Shown here: positions 33,310-41,842 of the stretch, in pieces
How positions within the stretch are numbered: the stretch's first letter is position 1
How the letters are laid out: each line of letters begins with the position of its first letter
Source: Halopenitus persicus
GTDB taxonomy: Archaea; Halobacteriota; Halobacteria; Halobacteriales; Haloferacaceae
DNA: 64,000 nucleotides
Direction: 5' to 3'
Assembly (NCBI RefSeq): GCF_900107205.1
Contig: NZ_FNPC01000001.1
Location: forward strand, 31,213-95,212
Program-made: the position numbers and the translations under genes
The notes under the pieces: generated by a model
Databases searched by the model: none
What the model saw: the letters and a program-made list of their open reading frames with translations, nothing else
What the model was told of the DNA's origin: nothing

Positions 33310-34287
33310 ATGACGAGTTCCGGGGATGACACCGCGATGGCGGGCAGTTCGAGCGGAACCGAGGACGTCGAACGTCCCGCCGACGTCGATCTTCCCGCGA
33401 ACCTCGAGGACGTTCGGTCGGCGCTCATCGAGTGGTACGAGGCCGACCATCGCGAGTTTCCGTGGCGGGAGACCGAGGATCCCTACGCGATCCTCGTCTC
33501 GGAGGTGATGAGCCAGCAGACCCAGCTCGACCGGGTTCGCCCGGCCTTCGAGGCGTTCCTCGAAGAGTGGCCGACGGCCGCCGAGCTGGCCGCGGCCGAC
33601 AGGAGCGACGTGGTGGGATTCTGGTCGACCCACTCGCTCGGCTACAACAACCGCGCGAAATACCTCCACGAGGCCGCACGGCAGGTTCACGAGGAGTATG
33701 ACGGGGAGTTCCCGCGGACGCCGCAGGAGCTCCAGGAGCTGATGGGCGTGGGTCCGTACACCGCCAACGCGGTCGCCTCCTTCGCGTTCAACGCCGGCGA
33801 CGCCGTCGTCGACACGAACGTCAAACGCGTGCTGTACCGCGCCTTCGACGTTCCCGATTCGGACGATGCCTTCGAGCGCGTCGCTTCACTCCTGTTGCCC
33901 GACGGCCGGTCCCGCGTCTGGAACAACGCGATGATGGAGCTCGGCGGGGTGGCCTGCGGGACGACGCCGCGATGTGACGAGGCGGGTTGCCCGTGGAGAG
34001 AGTGGTGCAGCGCCTACGAAACCGGCGACTTCACGGCGCCCGACGTCCCCACGCAACCCAGCTTCGAAGGGAGCCGTCGACAGTTCCGCGGACGGATCGT
34101 CCGGCTCCTCGGTGAGCAGGAGGAGATGGAGCTGGACGCGCTCGGCCATCGGATCCGTGTCGACTACACGCCCGACGGCGAACACGGACGCGACTGGCTT
34201 CGCGGCCTCCTCGCGGATCTGTCCGACGACGGGCTCGTCGAGGTTCGCGAACGCACGGACCGAACCGTGGTGCGACTCCGGGAGTGA
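33310..34287 (+). CDS. mutY: A/G-specific adenine DNA glycosylase MutY
   Basis: A base-excision repair enzyme that removes adenine mispaired with 8-oxoguanine. The 325-residue protein has the catalytic Glu65 (SEVMSQQTQ), the helix-hairpin-helix GVGPYTANA near 147 and catalytic Asp168 (VVDTNVKR). Cys216, 222, 227 and 233 can hold a [4Fe-4S] cluster, but their spacing is x5-x4-x5 rather than the usual x6-x2-x5. The C-terminal region is short compared with bacterial MutY, so the 8-oxoG-reading domain is reduced. The SprT-like gene follows 3 nt after the stop, so the two are co-translated. Confidence 0.92.
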   Translation: MTSSGDDTAMAGSSSGTEDVERPADVDLPANLEDVRSALIEWYEADHREFPWRETEDPYAILVSEVMSQQTQLDRVRPAFEAFLEEWPTAAELAAADRSDVVGFWSTHSLGYNNRAKYLHEAARQVHEEYDGEFPRTPQELQELMGVGPYTANAVASFAFNAGDAVVDTNVKRVLYRAFDVPDSDDAFERVASLLLPDGRSRVWNNAMMELGGVACGTTPRCDEAGCPWREWCSAYETGDFTAPDVPTQPSFEGSRRQFRGRIVRLLGEQEEMELDALGHRIRVDYTPDGEHGRDWLRGLLADLSDDGLVEVRERTDRTVVRLRE

Positions 34288-34290
34288 GGA

Positions 34291-34947
34291 ATGTCGGAAC
34301 GACCGTCGGACTCCGGTGTCGACGGTGGTACCGGAGTCGGAACCGACGGCGATACCGAAGTCGAAACAGGCGGCGCTCTCGATGGGTGCACCGATGGCGA
34401 CCCCGGGGACGGGCCTCGCGTGGAGGTCGGGAGGTACCGGATCGGGACGGACGCGACGCCGGCTGAGTTCCTCGCGACCGCGCGGGTCTACGCGCGGGCG
34501 GTCGCCGAGACGCACGATCTGACCGTCTCCGTGGGCGAGTTGGAGTGGGAGGTCAGCCGGCGCGCCAAACGGCGCGCCGGCGCGGTGCGACATCGGGACG
34601 GCGAGCCGAAGGCGGTCGTCCTCGCCTGGCTACAGTTCCGTAACCGCGGTTGGCGGGCGACCGCGGCAACGATCCGACACGAGCTGCTGCACGTCCACCT
34701 GCTGAACGAGCGCGATGACCCGAGCCACGGGCCGGCCTTTCGGCGCCTGGCGCAGGCGCTCGGAACGCACGTTCGCTGCGACCGGTTCGTCGACCCGACG
34801 TGGTGGGTCCGCTGTACCGACTGTGACGCCGAGCTCGCGCGCTATCGACGCTCGAAACTCGTCAAGAACCCCGATCACTATCGCTGCGGGGAGTGCGGCG
34901 GTCGGTATCGGGTCGTTCGGGCGGACGACGCCGACGGAGAGGAGTAA
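34291..34947 (+). CDS. SprT-like zinc metalloprotease
   Basis: The core shows HELLHVHL (His130, Glu131, His134) as the metal-binding HExxH, a following SHGPAF with a third His, and a C-terminal zinc ribbon (VRCTDCDAEL...YRCGECGGRY). This is the SprT/Spartan pattern; eukaryotic Spartan cleaves DNA-protein crosslinks, while bacterial SprT is less known. The first 40 residues are Gly/Asp/Thr-rich and poorly conserved. The ATG lies 3 nt after the mutY stop, placing it in a DNA-repair operon. Confidence 0.87.
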   Translation: MSERPSDSGVDGGTGVGTDGDTEVETGGALDGCTDGDPGDGPRVEVGRYRIGTDATPAEFLATARVYARAVAETHDLTVSVGELEWEVSRRAKRRAGAVRHRDGEPKAVVLAWLQFRNRGWRATAATIRHELLHVHLLNERDDPSHGPAFRRLAQALGTHVRCDRFVDPTWWVRCTDCDAELARYRRSKLVKNPDHYRCGECGGRYRVVRADDADGEE

Positions 34948-35235
34948 TCGGGACCCGAAACCGGCCGCCGGATCGTGAGATGAGCGGCCGCGGCGACGAT
35001 GATGAATGACGAGCAGTCGGCGCGAAACCGGATCGATGGCGTTGGAGAGTCGTCTCGCGACGGGGCGCCGAACACCCGCCTCGGCCGTCGCGAGCGGCGG
35101 TCAGGTCACGGGGTCGCTGCGTCGGCATCCGGGATAAACGTCCGGTCGGATCGCCGGCGAGCCCGAGACGTCGGACTGATCCGGGAACGGGGTACCAGCC
35201 CCCGAATTTTTGTACGCCGCGGGAGGGGAGACGAT

Positions 35236-35808
35236 ATGGACGATCCACACGTCGTCGGCGTCGTCGGCAGCCTCCGATCGCGGAGTCGAACCCGCGTCGT
35301 GGTTCGGACCGCTCTCGAGGGTGCCGACACGGCCGGTGCGACGACGGAGCTGCTCGACCTTCGCGAGTACGACCTTCCGCCGTTGAACCCCGACGTGGAC
35401 GACCAGGGCGACGGCGCCGCGTTTCGCTCCGCAATCCGTGATGCTGATGCAGTCATTCTGGGAACGCCGATGTATCACGGATCCTGTTCGGGCGTGCTGA
35501 AGAACGCCCTCGACCACTGCGGGTTCGAGGAGTTCGAGGGCGTCACCGTCGGGCTGGTGGCCGTCGCCGGCGGCTCGTTCCCGATCACGGCGCTCGAGCA
35601 CCTGCGGTCGGTCTGTCGCGCGCTCGACGCGTGGGTGCTCCCGTATCAGGCCGCGGTTCCGCGGGCCGGATCCACGATCGACGGCGGATCCATCACCGAT
35701 CGCGACCTCCGCGAACGCGTCGAGACGCTCGGCGACCGGGTGGTCGCCTACCGGTCGATCGAGCCGGAGCCGTCGACCTTCGAGAGCGACCAGAACAAGG
35801 GTGCGTGA
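35236..35808 (+). CDS. NADPH-dependent FMN reductase family protein
   Basis: A 190-residue flavodoxin-fold protein. The phosphate-binding loop [14 protein letters not shown] is near residues 9-22, and GTPMYHGSCSGVLKNALDH is the typical SsuE/ArsH-type segment that contacts the flavin. It reduces FMN or, in relatives, quinones and chromate. ATG 35236 is supported by ATTTTTGTA about 26 nt upstream. The 288-bp gap before it (34948-35235) holds no gene that I can support. The C-terminal EPSTFESDQNKGA is variable. Confidence 0.85.
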   Translation: MDDPHVVGVVGSLRSRSRTRVVVRTALEGADTAGATTELLDLREYDLPPLNPDVDDQGDGAAFRSAIRDADAVILGTPMYHGSCSGVLKNALDHCGFEEFEGVTVGLVAVAGGSFPITALEHLRSVCRALDAWVLPYQAAVPRAGSTIDGGSITDRDLRERVETLGDRVVAYRSIEPEPSTFESDQNKGA

Positions 35809-35897
35809 CCGGTCACCGGGGGAATGCGCGCGGCCGAGAACCGGCAAAACGTGCAAACAGTTATCCCTCCGTGTTCAGTACGTTGTGACGAGTTCCC

Positions 35898-36461
35898 ATG
35901 GCACTCTACGATCGGATCCTGGTCCCGACCGACGGATCGCCGGAGGGGGACCGGGCCGTCGAGCACGCGCTTCAGCTGGCGACGATCCACGGCGCCAGCG
36001 TCCATACGTTGTATGTGATCAACGTCTCGAGTTACGCCGGACTTCCGATGGAGTCGTCCTGGGAGGGCGTCGACGAGCTGTTGCGGTCCGACGCCGAGTC
36101 GGCCGTCGAGGAGGTCCGGTCGATAGCGGCCGACTACGACGTCCCCGTCGAGACGGCGATCGTCGAGGGATCGCCGAGCCGGGAGATCATCGATTACGCC
36201 GAGGAGGAGGGCTGTGACGTCATCGTGATGGGGACCCACGGGCGCGGCGGGATCGACCGGCTACTGCTGGGAAGCGTCGCTGAGAAGGTCGTCCGCGGTT
36301 CGTCGGTGCCGGTGCTCACGGTTCGTCTCGGCGAGGCGGACGGGGCGGAGGCGGCCGACGCCGCCGGCACGACGGGCGCCGCGGAGTCGCCCGAGACGAC
36401 CGACGCGGACGCGAACTCGGCCGACGGTCCGTCCGGCTCGGAGGCCTCGGGAAGCGGGTGA
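35898..36461 (+). CDS. Universal stress protein (UspA family)
   Basis: A 187-residue UspA-domain protein. Residues 1-140 form one Usp fold: MALYDRILVPTDGSPEGDRAVEHAL, then VIVMGTHGRGGIDRLLLGSVAEKVVRGSSVPVLTVR, whose G-x2-G-x9-G-S pattern binds ATP. The last 45 residues are an Ala/Glu/Asp/Ser-rich tail that is probably disordered. Haloarchaea carry many Usp paralogues with roles in stress tolerance. The gene stands alone and is convergent with birA. Confidence 0.93.
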   Translation: MALYDRILVPTDGSPEGDRAVEHALQLATIHGASVHTLYVINVSSYAGLPMESSWEGVDELLRSDAESAVEEVRSIAADYDVPVETAIVEGSPSREIIDYAEEEGCDVIVMGTHGRGGIDRLLLGSVAEKVVRGSSVPVLTVRLGEADGAEAADAAGTTGAAESPETTDADANSADGPSGSEASGSG

Positions 36462-36518
36462 ATCCGGGGCCGCAGTGAGGGGAGGGAGCGGTAGGCGTCT
36501 GCGGTAGCGTCCGGGCAG

Positions 36519-37595
36519 TCACTCGACCGGACGGAGGTGTTCACAGTCCCCGGCGAGCACGGTTTCGGTCCCGTCGTCGGTCTCGAGGACGAGCGCGCCC
36601 GGGAACTCGACGTCGACCGCGGTTCCCTCGACGGTCCCGCTCGCCGTTTCGACCCGGACCGATCGGCCGATCGTGATCGCTCGATCGCGCCACTCCGCGA
36701 GCACGGAGTCCGGATCGGTCGTCAGTTCGTGGAACCGCTCGAGCAGCGTCTGCGTCACGTGCCGCCGGTCGACGTCCTCGCCGACCGCCGCGCGGAGGCT
36801 CGTGGCGCCCGGCGGGAGGGCCGCGGGGTCGACGTTCGCGTTCACGCCGATCCCGACGACGATCCACGAGACGCGGTCGGCTTCCCCGCGCATCTCGGTG
36901 AGGATCCCGGCGAGTTTGGCCCCGCCTCGGGCGTTCTCGTCCCGGTCGTCATCGTCCGTATCGTCCCGGTCGCCTTCGTCCGCATCGTCCCGGTCGCCTT
37001 CGTCCGCATCGTCCCGGTCGTCCTCGGGCCGATCGTCCCCGTCCCGGTCGTTCCCGTCCCGATCGGCGTCGGTCTCGGGGACGAGGACGTCGTTGGGCCA
37101 TTTGATCCGGGCGTCAACCCCGGCGTCACGGCAGGCGTCCGTCGCCGCGACCGCCGCCGCGAGCGTGACGATCGGCGCGTGGGCGGGCGGCAGGTCCGGG
37201 CGGATCACCACGGAGGCGTAGATCCCGCCGGACGGCGCCGTCCAGTCCCGGTCGAGCCGACCGCGGCCGCCGGTCTGCTCGTCGGCGATCACGGCGACGT
37301 CGGTTCGCCCCGCCTCGGCGAGTTCGCGGGCCCGATCGTTGGTGGACCCGATCGCGTCGTGGAACTCGATCCCGTATGGAGCGTCCGATCCGTACCGGAT
37401 CGCTGCCGCTCCGTACGTCGGCGCATCGGTCACGACGTATCCGTCATCCCCGCTCTCGATCTCGAATCCCCGGTCCCGAAGCGCCTCGACGTGCTTCCAG
37501 ACCGCAGCCCGGGAGACGTCGAGCTGCTCGGCGAGATCGGGGCCGGAAACGGGTCCCGATTCGAGCGCGTCCAACAGCGCGCGACGAGTGTCCAT
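36519..37595 (-). CDS. birA: Biotin--[acetyl-CoA-carboxylase] ligase BirA with Asp-rich insertion
   Basis: A 358-residue bifunctional protein. The N-terminal winged helix (LLDALESGPVSGPDLAEQLDVSRAAVWKHVEAL) suggests it also acts as a repressor. The catalytic domain has GRGRLDRDWTAPSGGIY and KWPNDVLVP. Between KWPNDV and KLAGILTEM lies an insertion of roughly 50 residues, almost entirely Asp, Arg, Gly and Glu and built on 24-bp DNA repeats. Position and composition suggest a surface loop that expanded by slippage. It is divergent from cofD. The active-site residues are not interrupted, so activity is likely. Confidence 0.92.
   Translation of the reverse strand: MDTRRALLDALESGPVSGPDLAEQLDVSRAAVWKHVEALRDRGFEIESGDDGYVVTDAPTYGAAAIRYGSDAPYGIEFHDAIGSTNDRARELAEAGRTDVAVIADEQTGGRGRLDRDWTAPSGGIYASVVIRPDLPPAHAPIVTLAAAVAATDACRDAGVDARIKWPNDVLVPETDADRDGNDRDGDDRPEDDRDDADEGDRDDADEGDRDDTDDDDRDENARGGAKLAGILTEMRGEADRVSWIVVGIGVNANVDPAALPPGATSLRAAVGEDVDRRHVTQTLLERFHELTTDPDSVLAEWRDRAITIGRSVRVETASGTVEGTAVDVEFPGALVLETDDGTETVLAGDCEHLRPVE
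36962..37020. repeat. 24-bp coding tandem repeat inside birA
   Basis: The 24-bp unit CGTCCCGGTCGCCTTCGTCC-plus-GCAT is repeated at 36962 and 36986 with a partial third copy at 37010. It encodes the octad DADEGDRD in the BirA loop. Confidence 0.8.
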
Positions 37596-37766
37596 ACGGT
37601 CTCTGATCGACGCGGCGAGATAGTGGTTCCGCCGTCGGGCGTCGGCGATGCGCCGTCGGTTGTCGAGGAATGCACCGTCGGTCGCGGTCGGGTGTCCGCC
37701 ACCCGCCGCACGGATTGACCGACCCGAGGACGGAGCATACAAGCCGTCCCCGCCCGACCCGACCGT

Positions 37767-38759
37767 ATGGTCACGTTTCTCGCCGGCGGCACGGGGACGC
37801 CGAAGCTGTTGCAGGGGGCGACCCGCGTCTGGGATCCGGGATCGATCACGGTCGTCGGCAACACCGGCGACGACGTCGAGATCGGCGGTCACCTCGTCTG
37901 CCCGGACGTCGACACCGTCCTCTTCTGGGGCGGCGACGTTCTCGACCGCGAGACGTGGTGGGGGATCGACGGCGACACCACCGCGACGCACGCCGAGCTC
38001 GACCGGCTCGCGGCCGCCGCCGGTCTCGAGACGGGGCCGCGGTATCTTTCCGACGAGGCCCAGACCGCCGGCCGTCGGATCGCGAACTGGCGGCGGTTCT
38101 CCGGCGTCGCCGAATTCCTCGAGATCGGCGACCGCGACCGCGCCGTCCACATCACGCGAACGAGCCTGGTCGATGAAGGGCTGTCGCTGACGGAGGTCAC
38201 GCGAACGCTCGCGGACGCGTTCGACCTCGCGGTCGACCTGCTTCCGATGTCCGACGACCCGGTCGCAACGATCGTTCACACCGACGCGGGGCCGCTCCAC
38301 TTTCAGGAGTACTGGGTCGCCCGTCGTGCGACGCCGACCGTCGAGGACGTCGAGTTCCGCGGGGCAGACCGGGCAACGCCCACGGAGGCCGTCGAGGCCG
38401 CCCTCTCGGAGCCGGTCGTGATCGGGCCGTCGAATCCCGTGACGAGCATCGGGCCGATGCTCGCGCTGCCCGGCGTCGAGGCCGCGCTGCGGGAGACGCC
38501 GGTCGTCGCGGTCTCGCCGTTCGTCGAGGACGACGTCTTCTCGGGACCGGCCGCCGATCTGATGGACGGCGTCGGCTACGATCCCAGCACCGCCGGCGTG
38601 GCGGCAGCCTACCCCTTCGCAGACGCGTTCGTCCTCGACGATGCCGACGGGACCGACCTCGACCGCGATGTCGTTCGGACCGACACCCGCATCGAGGACG
38701 GCGACGACGCCGAACGCGTGGCTCGTGCCTGTCGATCCGCACTCGAGACGGGTCGGTGA
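37767..38759 (+). CDS. cofD: 2-phospho-L-lactate transferase CofD
   Basis: CofD transfers the lactyl phosphate moiety onto the deazaflavin FO, making F420-0, the redox cofactor. The 330-residue protein starts [18 protein letters not shown], the nucleotide-binding glycine loop of the family, and has [26 protein letters not shown]. It is followed by three genes joined by GTGA overlaps: a DUS-like protein, a CitG-like protein and DUF447. CofD is the only recognisable F420 gene in the window. Confidence 0.94.
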   Translation: MVTFLAGGTGTPKLLQGATRVWDPGSITVVGNTGDDVEIGGHLVCPDVDTVLFWGGDVLDRETWWGIDGDTTATHAELDRLAAAAGLETGPRYLSDEAQTAGRRIANWRRFSGVAEFLEIGDRDRAVHITRTSLVDEGLSLTEVTRTLADAFDLAVDLLPMSDDPVATIVHTDAGPLHFQEYWVARRATPTVEDVEFRGADRATPTEAVEAALSEPVVIGPSNPVTSIGPMLALPGVEAALRETPVVAVSPFVEDDVFSGPAADLMDGVGYDPSTAGVAAAYPFADAFVLDDADGTDLDRDVVRTDTRIEDGDDAERVARACRSALETGR

Positions 38760-39709
38760 ACGATGGGGTGAAATGGATGGCTCCCGAGGAACACGATGAG
38801 ATGGATCGGGACCGTGGCGAGAGAGCGCCGAAACGCCGAAAGCCGGAGCCGGAACGCCGAAAGTCGGAGCCGGAACCGGAATGTGGCGAAACGGCTCCCT
38901 TCGATCCGCCGGTGGCGGTCGCGAGCCTCAGCGGCCGGTCCGACGCGGCGTGGGCTCGAGCCGCGGCCCCGCACGTCGGCTGTGCCGTCCTCGGCGGGAT
39001 CGCGGTCGATCCGGCCAGCCGGGCCGCCGCGCGCGACCTCGTCGACCGCGGTCGCGAGGAGTTCCTCCCGTCCGATCCGGTCGCGTTCGTCGACGCTCAG
39101 CTGGACGCCCTCGCGGACGTGCCGCTTCGGCCGGCCGTCAACGTCCGGAGCACGACGGCCGCCCCGATCGAGCGCGTCGCGGGGATCTGTGCGACCCACG
39201 GCGCGATCCTCGAGGTGAACGCCCACTGCCGCCAGCCGGAGCTGCGTGCGGTCGGCTGCGGCGAGGCGTTGCTTGCCGACCGGGACCGGCTCTCGGAGTA
39301 CGTCGCGGCGGCCGCGGACGCGGGCGCGACGGTAAGCGTGAAGGTCCGGGCGGAGGTACCCGGCGTCGACCTGCCTGCCGTCGCTCGGTCGATCGAGGAC
39401 GCCGGCGCCCGCATCCTCCACCTGGACGCGATGGATACCGAACGCGCCGTGGCCGACGTCGCGGCCGCGACCGACCTGTTCGTGATCGCCAACAACGAGG
39501 TTCGCGGCCGCGAGAGCGTTCGGGAGTACGCCGCGTACGGGGCCGACGCGGTGAGCGTCGGGCGCCCGAGCGACGAGCCGGCCGTCCTCGAGCGCGTCGC
39601 CCGCGCGGCGGCCGAGTTCGTTTCGGAACCCGGATCCGGCTCAAACCGTAAAACCGGAACCGGATCACGAACCGATTCACCGCGAAATCCGGAGGATGCG
39701 TCGCCGTGA
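38756..39709 (+). CDS. Dihydrouridine synthase-like TIM-barrel protein
   Basis: The 317-residue product resembles the TIM-barrel of tRNA-dihydrouridine synthases and dihydroorotate dehydrogenases: [31 protein letters not shown], then [22 protein letters not shown] with a Cys in the place of the DUS active site, and [14 protein letters not shown] near the FMN phosphate region. The first 45 residues are Glu/Arg/Lys-rich and non-conserved. Archaeal relatives often lie in cofactor gene clusters and may not modify tRNA. It starts with GTG overlapping the cofD stop (GTGA). Confidence 0.75.
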   Translation: MNDGVKWMAPEEHDEMDRDRGERAPKRRKPEPERRKSEPEPECGETAPFDPPVAVASLSGRSDAAWARAAAPHVGCAVLGGIAVDPASRAAARDLVDRGREEFLPSDPVAFVDAQLDALADVPLRPAVNVRSTTAAPIERVAGICATHGAILEVNAHCRQPELRAVGCGEALLADRDRLSEYVAAAADAGATVSVKVRAEVPGVDLPAVARSIEDAGARILHLDAMDTERAVADVAAATDLFVIANNEVRGRESVREYAAYGADAVSVGRPSDEPAVLERVARAAAEFVSEPGSGSNRKTGTGSRTDSPRNPEDASP

Positions 39710-40653
39710 CCGGGAACGGTTCCGAGAGCGGGCGGGTGGTTTCGGACGAGGCGAACCGGCCCGGCGACCGCGACCGAGCCACGCTCCCGGAGGACGCCTC
39801 GCGGACGCCGGCCGAGAACGCGCAGTTGGCGCTGCTGCTCGAGGTCGCCGGCACGCCGAAGCCCGGCAACGTCGACCGGGCGCGTGACCTCGAGGACCTC
39901 CGGTTCGAGCACTTCCTCGCGGGCGCGATCGGAGCCGGCGAGGGACTCCGTCGCGCCGAGCGCGGCGCCCGCGTCGGGGTCGCGTTCGAACGCGCGGTCG
40001 CCGGGATGAGCCGCCAGTCGGGCGGGAACACGCAGTTCGGCTGTCTGCTCCTGCTCGTCCCGCTCGTCTCGGCCGCGGCTCGGGAACGCCTCACCGCCGA
40101 CGGTCTCGAGCGCATCGTCGCCGACACGACCGTCGCGGACGCGGTGGCGTTCTATCGGGCTTTCGAACACGTCGACGTCGCGGTTCGCGATCCCCCGGCG
40201 GATCTGGACGCTCTCGACGTTCGTCGCGGGTCGGCCGCCGCGTCCACCCTCAGGGACCGCGGTCTGACGCTCGCGGACGTGCTGGCACTGTCGACCGAGA
40301 CCGACTCGGACGACCGGATCCCTGACTGGAACGCGGTCGAGTGGACGACCGGCTTCGAGCGAACGTTCGCGGTCGCCGACTCGATACGGAACGGTACGGG
40401 ACCGGTCGGCGACCGCGTCGCCCGGGCGTTCATCGACCTGCTCGCCGACCGGCCGGACAGCCTCGTGGCGACCGCCCACGGCCCGGCAGTCGCGCGGGAG
40501 GTTTCCGAACGCGCCGCTGCCGTTCGGGGCGATCCCGAGGCCGCGAACGAACTCGCGGACGCGCTCGTCGAGGAGAACATCAACCCGGGGACGACCGCCG
40601 ACACGGTCGCGGCCGGGATCTTCGTCGCGCTCGAACGGGGGCTGTCCGTGTGA
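39706..40653 (+). CDS. CitG-like triphosphoribosyl-dephospho-CoA synthase family protein
   Basis: A 315-residue protein with the CitG/MdcB fold: AENAQLALLLEVAGTPKPGNVDRARDLEDL, with the signature TPKPGNVDR, and GMSRQSGGNTQFGCLLLLVPL. CitG attaches ribose-triphosphate to dephospho-CoA to make a citrate-lyase prosthetic group. No citrate- or malonate-lyase genes are present, so another nucleotide-ribosyl transfer is likely. The GTG start overlaps the preceding stop (GTGA). The N-terminal 30 residues are low in conservation. Confidence 0.82.
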   Translation: MTGNGSESGRVVSDEANRPGDRDRATLPEDASRTPAENAQLALLLEVAGTPKPGNVDRARDLEDLRFEHFLAGAIGAGEGLRRAERGARVGVAFERAVAGMSRQSGGNTQFGCLLLLVPLVSAAARERLTADGLERIVADTTVADAVAFYRAFEHVDVAVRDPPADLDALDVRRGSAAASTLRDRGLTLADVLALSTETDSDDRIPDWNAVEWTTGFERTFAVADSIRNGTGPVGDRVARAFIDLLADRPDSLVATAHGPAVAREVSERAAAVRGDPEAANELADALVEENINPGTTADTVAAGIFVALERGLSV

Positions 40654-41354
40654 CCCGATCCGATGACGGGGACGGGATCGTCGATCCGGAGCGATTCGAT
40701 CCCGAGGACGAGCGGACGCGCGTCCTTCCCCGAACGACGGGGAACGACTGGCCGGTCGACCTGCAGGGCGTGACCGAGACGGTCGTCGCGACGCGCGGTC
40801 CCGACGGGGCGTGGAATATGGCGGCGCTTGGCGTTCACGCTCCGGGTCGGGACGCGTCCGACGCTGGGGCGGACGAAGCGAGTGCGGCTCCGACCGCACG
40901 AACCTACGGCCGAACGCGGACCCGGCGGAACGTCGAGCGCACCGGTCGCGGCGTGATCCAGTTCACGAGCGACCCGCGGGAGTTCGTCGACGCGGCGCTG
41001 ACGATCGACGAGCGATCGGATCCCCTGCTGGCGAACGCGGACGCGTACGTCGAGGTCGAGTTCACGCGCGTCGACCGCACCGTCGAGGCCGGCACCGAGA
41101 TCCACGCCTGGGCGCTCGAACCGGTCGCGGGACGGATCCTCGAGGAACGAGTCCCCCGGACGAATCGGGGATTCGGCGCGGTCATCGACGCGACCGTCGC
41201 CGCGTCGCGGCTCGACGTCGAGGGGTTCGACGAGGACGAGCTGTGCGGCCGGCTGCGGTATTTCGCCGACACGGTCGACCGCTGTGGCGGGCCGCGGGAG
41301 CAGGCGGCGTTCGAGCGCATCGACGACGCGACCGGCTGGCGCGATCGATGCTGA
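40650..41354 (+). CDS. DUF447 family protein
   Basis: The 234-residue protein matches DUF447: VDLQGVTETVVATRGPDGAWNMAALGVHAPG near the start, GRGVIQFTSDPREFVDAAL in the middle and RGFGAVIDATVAASRL near the end. The family is confined mainly to archaea and methylotrophic bacteria, where it lies in methanopterin-linked C1 gene islands, and it probably has a flavin-binding-type split barrel. The GTG at 40650 overlaps the stop of the CitG-like gene (GTGA). A perfect 20-bp palindrome after the stop may end the operon. Confidence 0.85.
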   Translation: MTRSDDGDGIVDPERFDPEDERTRVLPRTTGNDWPVDLQGVTETVVATRGPDGAWNMAALGVHAPGRDASDAGADEASAAPTARTYGRTRTRRNVERTGRGVIQFTSDPREFVDAALTIDERSDPLLANADAYVEVEFTRVDRTVEAGTEIHAWALEPVAGRILEERVPRTNRGFGAVIDATVAASRLDVEGFDEDELCGRLRYFADTVDRCGGPREQAAFERIDDATGWRDRC

Positions 41355-41362
41355 TTGCCGGC

Positions 41363-41382
41363 CTCGCCTGGCGCCAGGCGAG
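41363..41382 (+). terminator. Perfect 20-bp palindrome after the DUF447 operon
   Basis: CTCGCCTGGC-GCCAGGCGAG is fully self-complementary and begins 8 nt after the DUF447 stop. It is followed by two copies of AGACGCCGGACG and no U-tract. It may be an RNA 3'-end hairpin or a DNA-binding site. Confidence 0.5.
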
Positions 41383-41520
41383 CAGACGCCGGACGAGCAG
41401 ACGCCGGACGCGATCGATGCTGACCGCCAGGCGCGACCGGCGTAACGAGCCACCGTACGGCCGAACGGGGCGCTCGTGCCGGAACGAACCCTTTTAGTTC
41501 GCGCCGCCGGTACCGCCGGT

Positions 41521-41718
41521 ATGGCCATCAAACCCAAATACATCAAGCAGCTGGGGAACGTCCTCATCCAGGAGTACCCCGACTCGTTCAACACCGACTT
41601 CGAGACGAACAAGGAGAGCGTCGAGGCGCTCACGACGGTCGAGTCCAAGGGCGTCCGAAACCGGATCGCCGGGTACGTCACGCGGAAGAAGGCCCAGTCG
41701 GCCGCCTCCGCGGCCTAA
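41521..41718 (+). CDS. rps17e: 30S ribosomal protein S17e
   Basis: A 65-residue archaeal/eukaryotic ribosomal protein. The sequence MAIKPKYIKQLGNVLIQEYPDSFNTDFETNK is the typical start, and RNRIAGYVTRKKAQ closes it. ATG 41521 is chosen because CTTTTAGTT lies about 26 nt before it and the conserved N-terminus begins there. It is monocistronic, as usual. Confidence 0.95.
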   Translation: MAIKPKYIKQLGNVLIQEYPDSFNTDFETNKESVEALTTVESKGVRNRIAGYVTRKKAQSAASAA

Positions 41719-41842
41719 CCGTCGGCTCTCATCCCCTTTCGACCCGACTCCCCCTCCCGGACCGTTCTCCGACCGCCCGACGGTCGATCGTGGCGCGTTT
41801 TCGCCCAGGGTTTATCCCCGAAGCCGCGGCCATCTCGCCGGG

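Noticed and set aside
34948-35235. Extra gene between SprT and the FMN reductase
   Set aside because: Short frames exist, but none has a promoter, conserved motif or halophile-like composition; the reductase promoter ATTTTTGTA lies inside this gap.
39706-40653. Citrate-lyase prosthetic group synthesis
   Set aside because: The CitG-like fold is present, but no citrate- or malonate-lyase subunits are nearby and the operon context points to another cofactor.
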